Source: Bacillota bacterium
GTDB taxonomy: Bacteria; Bacillota; Clostridia; Acetivibrionales; DTU013
Direction: 5' to 3'
Assembly (NCBI GenBank): GCA_023411715.1
Contig: JAEYOM010000142.1
Coordinates: 1 to 32,215, forward strand
Length of the DNA stretch: 32,215 nucleotides
The notes under the pieces are model-generated. The model saw nothing but the letters and a program-made list of their open reading frames with translations. It was not told where the DNA came from and did not search any database. Below are positions 17,601 through 26,100 of this stretch, piece after piece; positions within the stretch are counted from its first letter, which is position 1, and each line of letters opens with the position of its first letter. Both the position numbers and the translations under genes were made by a program.

Positions 17601-18421
17601 TTGAAACGGCCGAATTTGGCGAGGTCATACCTCTTGGGATCAAAAAACAGACCGTTGAGAAGCGTAGTTGCGCTTTCTACCGTCGGCGGTTCGCCAGGCC
17701 TCAGTCTTTTGTATATTTCGATAAGACCTTCGTCCTTGGTCTTCGCATTATCTTTTTGAATAGTGGCAAGGATCCTTTCGTCGTCACCGAGCAGTTCGGT
17801 GATCTGAAGATCCGTTCCGTAACCGAGCGCGCGAAGCAAAACAGTGATCGGAAGCTTTCTGGTCCTGTCTATCCTGACCCATATCACGTCGTTTGAATCG
17901 GTTTCGTATTCGAGCCATGCGCCCCTGTTGGGTATTACAGTCGCTGAAAACAGCTGCTTTCCTGTCCTGTCTACCTTTTTTGCATAATACATGCCGGGGG
18001 ATCTGACGAGCTGGCTGACTATGACCCTCTCCGCACCATTGATAATGAACGTTCCGTTATCGGTCATCAGAGGGAAATCGCCCATGAATATTTCCTGCTC
18101 CTTCACCTCGCCCGTTTCCTTATTGATAAGGCGCACCTTCACCTTGAGAGGAGCCGAATATGTAGTATCCCTTTCCTTGCATTCCTCGACGCTGTACTTT
18201 GGGTTGTCATCCTCGAGCTTGTAATCAGGAAATTCCAGTATCAGGTTGCCCGTATAATCCTGAATGGGTGAAACGTCCCTGAATACTTCGCGCAGACCTT
18301 CCTCAAGGAACCACTTGTAGGAATTCTTCTGCACCTCGATGAGATTGGGCATTTCCAGAACTTCATCAATTCTGGAATAGCTCATCCTTGTATTCCGGCC
18401 CAGTTGTACGGGATGTACCAT
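14681..18421 (-). CDS. rpoB: RNA polymerase beta subunit with a long acidic tail
   Basis: The protein has 1246 residues. The rifampicin-binding region is intact and wild type at the usual sites: D492, H502 and S507 (E. coli D516, H526, S531) within [18 protein letters not shown]. The conserved [13 protein letters not shown] and the C-terminal [21 protein letters not shown] blocks are present. The last 83 residues form an extension with 37 acidic and only two basic residues, which is not needed for the catalytic fold. GAGGTG precedes the ATG. A sigma-A-type promoter lies about 400 bases upstream, and no rplL or rplJ is found before it. Confidence 0.98.
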   Translation of the reverse strand: [1246 protein letters not shown]

Positions 18422-18432
18422 TAAAAATCACC

Positions 18433-18693
18433 TCATAAATTATGACTTGTAGTAAATCGAGCATCTCTTTCCGGGTAATTTGCGGACGCCGGAACAAGCA
18501 AAAATCCAGTGTATCGCCGTAAAAACCCTGTACATGAAAGGCTTGCATTCATGCAATCAAACCGGATCACCGGCTCGCCGGCATAGCTGACGCACCAGTG
18601 TATATTAAAGCTTTTAGTAGTATTATTAAAAGCTTTGGGGGCTAACTCATCAGAAGCGATTTTGCATTGTGCAAATTGCATAAAATTGCACAC
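18433..18693 (-). CDS. Possible 86-codon upstream reading frame in the rpoB leader
   Basis: A GTG at 18693 opens a frame of 86 codons ending in TGA at 18433, so that its stop overlaps the rpoB ribosome site. It is preceded by ATGAGGTAATTTTAC, nearly the same as the ATGAGGTGATTTTTA before rpoB. The translation (starts MCNFMQFAQCKIASDE) resembles no family I recognise and has five cysteines with no clear domain. The DNA is rich in inverted repeats, which favours an RNA-structure role over coding. It may be a leader frame coupled to rpoB, or simply an open stretch in a structured leader; low confidence as a protein. Confidence 0.25.
   Translation of the reverse strand: MCNFMQFAQCKIASDELAPKAFNNTTKSFNIHWCVSYAGEPVIRFDCMNASLSCTGFLRRYTGFLLVPASANYPERDARFTTSHNL
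18607..18636 (-). promoter_or_regulatory. Ten-pair hairpin in the rpoB leader
   Basis: AAAGCTTTTA and TAAAAGCTTT form a perfect ten-pair stem with a ten-base loop, about 190 bases before rpoB. No T run follows in the direction of transcription. It is part of the long leader and may affect rpoB expression. Confidence 0.45.
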
Positions 18694-18729
18694 CGTAAAA
18701 TTACCTCATTAATAAATTATTAACAATTC

Positions 18730-18758
18730 TTGTCTTCTTTATTCCCCTGTGCTATAAT
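18730..18758 (+). promoter_or_regulatory. Plus-strand promoter-like sequence opposing rpoB
   Basis: TTGTCT (18730-18735), a 17-base spacer and a perfect TATAAT (18753-18758) point away from rpoB, toward its promoter. A palindrome, TCGAACAAGTTCGA (18766-18779), lies at the predicted start. No plus-strand gene follows, so any transcript would be antisense to the rpoB promoter and leader start. It could be chance in AT-rich DNA. Confidence 0.35.
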
Positions 18759-18828
18759 CATTTTGTCGAACAAGTTCGATTGTTTGTCTGAACTAAACAT
18801 CCAACTTTTGACTATAACGCAGTTTATA

Positions 18829-18857
18829 ATTTTAACATACCGTTGCCAACTTGTCAA
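18829..18857 (-). promoter_or_regulatory. Sigma-A-type promoter for the rpoB operon
   Basis: The minus strand reads TTGACA (18852-18857), a 17-base spacer and TAAAAT (18829-18834). The predicted start near 18822 gives rpoB a leader of about 400 bases. This is the only strong promoter seen between the accessory genes and rpoB, so it probably drives rpoB through tuf. Confidence 0.75.
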
Positions 18858-19021
18858 CGGATTTTTGATGTGCTGTTTTTTGAATTTATAGGATCTTAAT
18901 AGATGTGTTATACAATTAAATAACAAAGTGTGGAAAGTCTTCCAATAGTGCTTGCAATACCATTTGTAGAACTAGCCAAATTCTCAGCATTAACACTTAC
19001 ACTTCGTATATGTTTATAACA

Positions 19022-19068
19022 TGAAGAAAAGGTCACATCAGCCGAAACTGTGTAACTTATTGACCTTT
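19022..19068 (-). terminator. Possible terminator overlapping the end of the SseB-like gene
   Basis: AAAGGTCA (19061-19068) pairs with TGACCTTT (19028-19035), and the minus strand continues TTCTTC. The loop contains the stop codon of the SseB-like gene. The stem is short, the loop is long and the T run is interrupted, so it is only a candidate end of the Rhs-island transcript. Confidence 0.4.
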
Positions 19069-19847
19069 ACATAGAATGGTTTTATTTCTTTCAACATATA
19101 TTCTGAAATAGCACAGTCACCAATTTTTATAACATCAATAAATTCACCTTCGTCTAGGACACCTTGAGAAATCAAGCCAACTTCCTTAGATGTCTTTTCA
19201 TAACCTTCATTTATTTCGATTCCAATTATGTTATGTGGAGGCTCATTTGAAGAAGGAATATAAATATGTGCTAAGTAAGAACTTATTACTTTTTCATTGC
19301 TTTTGAAATATGTAACAAGACTATCAACTAACTTTTGAGGGTATTTGCTTGGTTGTCCTAGCATTACTCTTGTTTCTTCACTAAAAGTAACCGATTTGTG
19401 AGAAAAATAATTTCCTGAAAGTATGTTTTTTATTTCATCAACAGTAAATATCTTACCATACTGGGAACTTGGATTCATTATTACATCCACATCAGCAGCA
19501 TTCTCTATTAATTCTTTAAATCCAATAAATAAATATTTTTCTTCCTCTTTAATAAATTCCCTTAATCTTTGAAGAGACGAAAATATTGGAATCATCATTT
19601 TGCCTTGAACTTCTAATAACCTAATTTCAATTTTTTCCCCTTCCTTAGCAATAAAATACCCACTACCATTATGTTCTTTTCTAAACTTTCCAAGCAAATA
19701 AATATAGGAATTCATTAACTCTTTATAAAAATCAGGACTTCTTAGTACATCATTTGCTCCTAAAATAAGATACTCTTCCAATGTATTTAAAGGTCTAAAT
19801 ACATTATTTTTTGGAAAAAAGCTATCAAATATATTCTTGAAAATCAC
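19038..19847 (-). CDS. SseB-family protein
   Basis: About 269 aa. The N-terminal half (NTLEEYLILGANDVLRSPDF, then YIYLLG, and PIFSSLQRLREF) matches the SseB N-terminal domain. The second half (VMLGQPSKYPQKLVDSL, then the AHIYIP region and HNIIGIEINEG) fits the SseB C-terminal domain. SseB was named in E. coli for enhanced serine sensitivity and its biochemical role is unknown. I chose the GTG at 19847 because AGGGG lies six bases before it; a GTG nine bases earlier overlaps that ribosome site. The gene is AT-rich: one 60-base sample at 19741 has 17 G/C. It follows the toxin and immunity genes, so it may be a second immunity or accessory gene, but nothing in the sequence proves this. Confidence 0.8.
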   Translation of the reverse strand: MIFKNIFDSFFPKNNVFRPLNTLEEYLILGANDVLRSPDFYKELMNSYIYLLGKFRKEHNGSGYFIAKEGEKIEIRLLEVQGKMMIPIFSSLQRLREFIKEEEKYLFIGFKELIENAADVDVIMNPSSQYGKIFTVDEIKNILSGNYFSHKSVTFSEETRVMLGQPSKYPQKLVDSLVTYFKSNEKVISSYLAHIYIPSSNEPPHNIIGIEINEGYEKTSKEVGLISQGVLDEGEFIDVIKIGDCAISEYMLKEIKPFYVKVNKLHSFG

Positions 19848-19880
19848 ACAAAACACCCCTAGTATTTATTCTATTATAAA

Positions 19881-19911
19881 GCTGCATAATGAGTCTAAGT
19901 CACCATGCAGC
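19881..19911 (-). promoter_or_regulatory. Hairpin between the immunity and SseB-like genes
   Basis: GCTGCAT and ATGCAGC form a seven-pair stem around a 17-base loop, and the minus strand continues TTTATAATAG. It may be a weak terminator or attenuator between the small toxin-linked gene and the SseB-like gene. The interrupted T stretch makes it uncertain. Confidence 0.35.
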
Positions 19912-19937
19912 CTTTCAAATTTACATTGTTCTAATAG

Positions 19938-20180
19938 TTATATAAGTTTCATTTCTTCGAGAACACCAACTAACCAGTTATAAAAATATTCACATGCCTC
20001 TGATTCAGTCTTGAATTTTTTATAGTTTGATTTCTGTCCTCGTTCACTGTAATATACTTCCCAATAGTTATTTTTTTTTGATATACAATGAGTTTCATTG
20101 GGTAATCCACCTTCCAATGAATAATCATTGTCTGAAACTCCTCTGTTCCTTAAAGCTTCCCTTAGTTCAATAATTGTCAT
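19938..20180 (-). CDS. Probable immunity protein for the Rhs-TNT toxin
   Basis: This 80-aa, cytoplasmic, signal-less protein has two predicted helices around a central strand pair, with WEVYYSERG at residues 40-48 and EACEYFYNWL at 61-70. The YYSERG...F.[ST]E.EAC.YF pattern recurs in many small proteins encoded next to polymorphic toxins, but I cannot assign a named family with certainty. Its ATG shares one base with the TAA stop of the toxin gene (TAATG), and a GAGGTGG ribosome site lies inside the toxin's last codons, about eight bases upstream, so translation is probably coupled. That arrangement, the small size and the AT-rich composition fit a cognate immunity protein blocking the NAD-hydrolysing tip of the Rhs protein. 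Confidence 0.75.
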   Translation of the reverse strand: MTIIELREALRNRGVSDNDYSLEGGLPNETHCISKKNNYWEVYYSERGQKSNYKKFKTESEACEYFYNWLVGVLEEMKLI

Positions 20181-23100
20181 TATTTCCCCACCTCAGTTAT
20201 TCTTCTCGAGTTTAATAGCTCGTCAATTGAATTATTTAGCTTAAATTGTATTCCTCCTCCTGGCTGATCAAACCAGGGTGCTATTACACTTCCCTGTCCT
20301 CTCACAGGTTTTACAACCTCAAATACTTTATAAGGTGTGTTTTCAGTGCCAGGAGCTAGTGACCTCATTTCAAAAGGAGTATCAACTGGTGATACATAAC
20401 TACCAGAGTTCTTTCCATATCGGTCAAACTGATACCCTTTTTGCAACACAACATTTTTTTCAGTACCTTCAATAGCCCCATTATTAGCTGGCCATTTAAT
20501 ATTTCCTGCTTCATCAACCCATTTTGCAGAACTAGCCGTTCCCTTTGCTACAGTTTGGGCACTTTTTACTGAGGCTTGCTCCATTTTTGCAACCATATTT
20601 TCTGCTATTTCTTCATTATAAACAGTTTCTGTAAGTTGCAAGCTCTTAGATGTTACAGCGGCTCCCTTTGCAGAGACATTTATAGCTTCTCCAGCACCCA
20701 TTAAGGCAATAGTTGTAGTTGCTTCAAAGCCGATTTTCCCTAGCAGCTTATTTTCAGTATACGTTTTTTGATTTTGTAGCAGGAACGGGTGTTTTTCTTT
20801 AACTACAAACGGTTCGCCGCTATTACCGCTTGCATTCCAGATTCCGTTTAATAAGCTTGCTCCCTGCTGCTTGAATCCTGTAACTTGGCCTTCCAACCTC
20901 CAATTAACTGAAATATCTTTTCTGATCTTTGCATCTAGCCCTTTATCAACCATTACCGCCACTTTTAATGGTATCTTTGAAGGTGTAACTTTCGGTCCGT
21001 TGGAGGAACCCGAGGCTGCTTGAGCAGGCGCTGCAGGCTTTACTACCGGAGCTATTGAATTTAATGTATTGCCCAAAGATGTCAACGCTGATTTTGCTTT
21101 GTTTGAAAGTGCAGTAGTGGCAACTTTTCCAGCAATCGGTGAAATAGTATTGATTGATTTTGCTGTATTTGTTGCTGTTGTCTTTGCGCTGTTGTATGTA
21201 TTCGTTACTGTTGTCTTTGCACTGTTATATGCTTTTGTTGCTGTTGTCTTTGCGCTGTTGTATGCTTTTGTTGCTGTTGTCTTTGCACTGTTGTATGTAT
21301 TCTTTACTGTCGTTTTTACATTGTTGTATGCCTTTGTTACTTTATTACTGACATTTGTCAGTGCTGTTTTTGCCTTCTTTGCCAAATCACTTATCCAGCT
21401 ATGCCCAGATGGGTCGACAAACTGTATCGGATCATTTTTGCAATATGTATACAGATTCAGGCTCAGCGGGTTTGTATCCTCTCCCCAGTAGCTGTCTTCG
21501 CTGATAAACCTTCCTGTATACGGGTTGTAATACCTGGCTCTGAGGTAGTACAACCCTGTTTCCTTGTCAAAGAACTCGCCTGCATAGCGTATGCTGCAGC
21601 TGTACTGCTCTATCGTGAGCGTCGGGTTGCCCCATATGTCATAGTCGTAGCTGTTCTGGATATTACCGTTCTCGTCCGCTGTCTGGACTATGTCGCCGTG
21701 CCCGTTATAAAGGAGTACACTGTAACTTCCCGAGCTTCCCGAGCTTCCTTCGCGCGCAAGGTAATTGACGCCCCTTATGTACCTGACTGACAGGCTGCCT
21801 GCCGCATTGGTCTCCAATATTACATGCTGCCTGTCGTACAGGAAGACTGTCGTTTCCGGAGCATAGCTGCTGTCGGATTTCCTTACGGTCTTACCTACCC
21901 TGAGGTCATCGCCGTTGTATGTATAATCCACCAGCGTCCTTGTTCCGCCCTGTATCTGTTCCGTTCTTATTAGCCGGTTAAAGCCGTCGAAAGTGTTGCT
22001 TGTCCTGTTAATGAGCGGATCGATTGCGCCGCTCAGACTGTCCCCGTAGGAGGAGCCTTTCACGGACTGCCGCGCTTCGATGCTGCTGTTGGATATGTAG
22101 CTCGTGCTCTGGCGCAGCTGATTGCCGTTATCGTCGTAGATATATACCGTGTTCTTGGTCAGCAATACCTTGCCCTGTGCGTCGCAGTGCTTCTCCACAA
22201 GCTTCATCAGCCTGTTTGAGGCGGAATAGATATATTCTGCCTTCTTCAGGATATATTTTATCTCTTTCCCGGAGGCTGCGTCAACGAAACCGGTCGGCTG
22301 TCCGGATATATATGTTTCGTTCATCGAAACACGGTTGCCTGCTTTGTCATACGAGTATACGGCGGTCTTTCCGGGTGTTTCCTCCCTCATTATCCTGCCG
22401 TCGGCATCGTATGTGTAGGTACTGGTTCCGTAGCTGTCCCGCTTGGTCAGTTGCTTTCCTGCAAGGTCGTAGGTATAGGTGAAAGAGGACAGGATGCCGC
22501 CGGGCTTGCTGTTTATCAGCTCAAGCAGCTTGTTTTCCCTGTCATACCGGAATTGTTCCTTTATACCGGAGGAATAGGTGACCGACTCCCTGTTGCCGTT
22601 TTTATCATAAGCGTATACGGCGCTTTGACCGGCATACGATACGGTTTCCATCCTGCTCGACTTGTCATATGCATAGCCCACGGTATAACCAAGGCTGTCC
22701 GTTACTTTTGAAATATTGCCCAAAATGTCATATGTGTAGCTGATCTGGGTATTGCCGTTTTTCCTGATCTGTTCGAGCCTGTTTTCCTTATCATAGCTGT
22801 AGGTGTAGATGCCGCTGGCATCCGTCATGCTGGAACGATTGCCCGCATCATCGTAGGTAAACCGCACGGAGCAGCCCGTGGTGGACTCGACTTTTTTCTC
22901 CAGAAGCTGGTTCCTGTTGTCATAGCTGTAAATGGTGCCGGTACCGTTCCTGTCGAGCATATGAGCAAGGTTCCCCGCCAGGTCATACTGGTATGAGACG
23001 CTCTTGCCTTCGGCGTCGGTTATACTCTTTATTTCGCCAAATCCGTTATATAAGTACTCAGTGGTCTTGCCCCTGCCGTCTATCGTATAAAGCTTGTTTC

Positions 23101-26100
23101 CCACCCTGTCATATCCGTAGGTCGTAGTTATGCCCAACGCGTCGGTGACTTTGGTCAGGTTGCCTTTATTATCGTATTCGTAGGTTGTGGTGTTGCCCAA
23201 CGCGTCGATAACAAGGGTCTTATCGTCATAAACGTTATACGCATAGCTTTCAGTCTTCTTACCCTGAGCGGCTGCTTCCGGTTTCGAAATGCTCGTAAGC
23301 CTGTTTGCCAGGTCATATGTATACAGAGTCCCGTATCTGCTGTCATCGCCGGCTGCGGCCAGATATCCCTTGGCTTCGATGGATTTAACGACATTGCCGT
23401 TTGCGTCGTACAGCTTCCTGCTGATGATCGTACCGTAAGCGTCTGTGACATTCTCCTCCCTGTTCAGCCTGTCATAGGAGTAAGTCATCGTATAGCCTTT
23501 TGCATTCATAACGGACGTTCTGTTGCCCGCAGCGTCATAATCGTAGGTAATCGTGGAATCCAACGCGTCTGTTTGAGTTTTCAGCCGGTTCATCGTATCG
23601 TAGGTATATTTTTTGGTGTATCCTCTTTCGTTCGTCTCCTCTGTTCTGTTTCCTGAAGCATCATATGCAATGCTGAAGGATATGTCTTTCCCGTTATATT
23701 TTCTTACCGTACGGACAAGCCTGTTCAGTTCGTCATAGTAATACTTGACAGTGTTGTTTCCGCGGTTTGCAGCGTCGTCCTGCTTATAGCCGAAGCCTAT
23801 TGGAGACATCTCGCTGATCTTGTTTCCGAGCATGTCGTACGAATACCCCGTTATCAGCCTGATCTTCCCCGGATAATCCATATCCCTGAGTTCTTCGATA
23901 TTTGCTATGGAAGAAGCGTTATAAACATCGTTTTCATCAACGAGCCTTATGCTCTGCGTCATGCGGTTCATGCTGTCATAAGTGTATTTTTCAATGTCAT
24001 ACACTCCTGCTCCGTCGACGCTGTCCCTGAGTGTTTCCTTCCGGGTCAGGTTACCGCTGTTGTCATAGAAGTAAGCTGTGTTTGAGCCGCTGTTGTCTGA
24101 TTGGCTCATGACCTGATTATTGTCGTAGTAGGTATATGACGTTTCACGCCTTTGAGCGGGATCGTCCGACCCTGTCTGTATCCGGGCGGACAGGTTGCCC
24201 GCTTCATCATATATGTAGCTTTCTATGCCATAAACAGTGTTGCCGGCTTCATCCAGCACAAGAGGAGTCCTTTTCTCTGCAGGCCTGTTTAAGGCATCAT
24301 AGCTGATATATACAGTACTGCCTCTCTTGTCTGTGGTCGCGCATTCATTGCCTTCGAGGTCATATTTATGCTTTATTGTGTTATTGCACGGATCCTTCTC
24401 TTCCTTAACTTTATCGAAGAGGCTATAGCTAAATGACGTGACAAAACCTCTCTGATCCTTGCGGCTTGTCATCCTGCCAAGGTTGTCGTATGAGTATGTT
24501 ATCGTTCCTCCGTCCGGTTGTGTTACCTTTGCAACAGTGCCGTCGGGATTGTAGGCATAGCTTGTAACGTGTTTCAACTCATCGGTCTGCCTGACTACAT
24601 TACCCAGGACGTCATATCCGCTGGTGGTCTCGCCTCCCAACTCATCGGTCATCTTTATGACCCTGTTAAGGCCGTCATATTCGTATGTTGTCCCGGCCGA
24701 CGCCTCAATACTGTCCTTATACCTGAGGCCGTCCACCTTCTTCCTCACGTTTCCGTTGGCGTCATATGAAATATACTGAACAGTTTCCCCGGTCGGTGCA
24801 ATCGTTGTAACGGGCCGGTTCATGCTGTCATATTTATAGGCCGTCCCAGCCATGGAAGCAGCCAGTTCCGGCGTATCCTTCGCCGCATCGTATTCATTCG
24901 GTAAAATGGTCTTCAGAAGATTGCCCATCGCATCGTAGATATACCGGGTGACAGCCTGTCCTCCCATCGGCGCAGGCGATCTCTTCCTGATCATTTTATT
25001 CATGCTGTCGTAATCATAATATGTGGATATCCCTCTTCCGTTAGTTTCACTGATAAGATTCCCTTCCGTGTCATATCGGTATAGTGAGGTTATGTTCATC
25101 GGCTGTACTTTTTTGACCGGTCTGCCGTCGAGGTCGTATTCTACTACAGTTTCATTCCCTCTGGCGTCCATGGTGGATTTCACAAGTCCGTTGGCATAGT
25201 ACGTGTAGGATGTTGAAGACTTTACCATGGTCGGATATTCGTCATCGAATTCGGCTCCCGTAAGCTGTGTCCTGTCAAGGTCCGAAATATCCACGAGCAG
25301 GGATTCTTTTACCTTTCTTGAAAGTGAATCGTATTCGGATCTTGTTACCCTGTACGACCCGTCGGAAATCTTTTGCATGGAGCAAGCCAGGTTTCCGGCA
25401 GCATCGTATCTATTTATGGTTTCGCGTCCGAAAGGCCCGTATGTAGATGTCAGCCTGCCCGAATTATCATAAACATTCCGAATTTTATCCCCTGCGGATA
25501 CTTTGGACAGTTCCTGCCCGGTCAGATTGGATTGCTTCAGGCTGAAGGTCTCGCTGCTCAATATGAGGTCCATTTCGTCGTAGCTGTGATTGATAAGCCT
25601 GTAGTAATTGGCGCCGCCTTCAGATCTGATAAATTCCTTTTCGGAAGTTACGTTGCCTGAAGGATCGTATTCAAAAAGACTGATGTTTCCGTTCCTGTCG
25701 GTGCTTTCTTTCATAAAGCCTTCCGAAGTATATTTAAAGCTCTCTTCGGTTTTGTCGGGATATATTATCCTGTAGGCTTTTCCGAAAACATTGTTGTAAA
25801 CGGACGTCTTGTTCCCGCCGCGGTCCGTCTTTATGACAGTCAATTTTCCCGTATCGTCATATTCGTAAGTTTCTCTGTTGCGATCAGGGTATAAGGTCTC
25901 CTTGAGCAGACCATTCAAATAATAAGTCCTTAAAGTTACTCCGCCGTTTGAATCCTGTTCGGAGACGACTCTCTTTGAACCGTCATATGCATATACTCTT
26001 GAATAGCTGCCCCCGGCACCGACGTTATCCTTCGCCATCTGCGCGGATCTGTAGGCAACGACCATGTCCGCCGCATCGTATTCATAGGTCTTGCCTGCTG

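Larger units (their letters stand above)
18422..19037. other. 616-base region between the Rhs island and rpoB
   Basis: This holds the rpoB promoter and leader and no firm gene. Visible elements, from high to low coordinates, are a short ATGTT-tat-AACAT palindrome near 19011-19023, the rpoB promoter (18829-18857), a palindrome TCGAACAAGTTCGA (18766-18779), a plus-strand promoter-like sequence (18730-18758), a cluster of TGCAA/TTGCA inverted repeats near 18660-18690, and a ten-pair AT-rich hairpin at 18607-18636. A 68-codon minus-strand frame at 18720-18926 overlaps the promoter and is not believed. Confidence 0.6.

Noticed and set aside
18766..18779. LexA-type SOS box
   Set aside because: The palindrome TCGAACAAGTTCGA has two bases between GAAC and GTTC; the Gram-positive LexA box needs four.
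18720..18926. 68-codon minus-strand frame MLFNCITHLLRS...
   Set aside because: It overlaps the rpoB promoter and has no ribosome site or recognisable domain.
21069..21491. Plus-strand hydrophobic 140-codon frame that looks like a membrane protein
   Set aside because: It is the complement of the 33-bp repeats of rhs; the apparent hydrophobic repeats come from the reverse of Lys/Thr/Ala codons.
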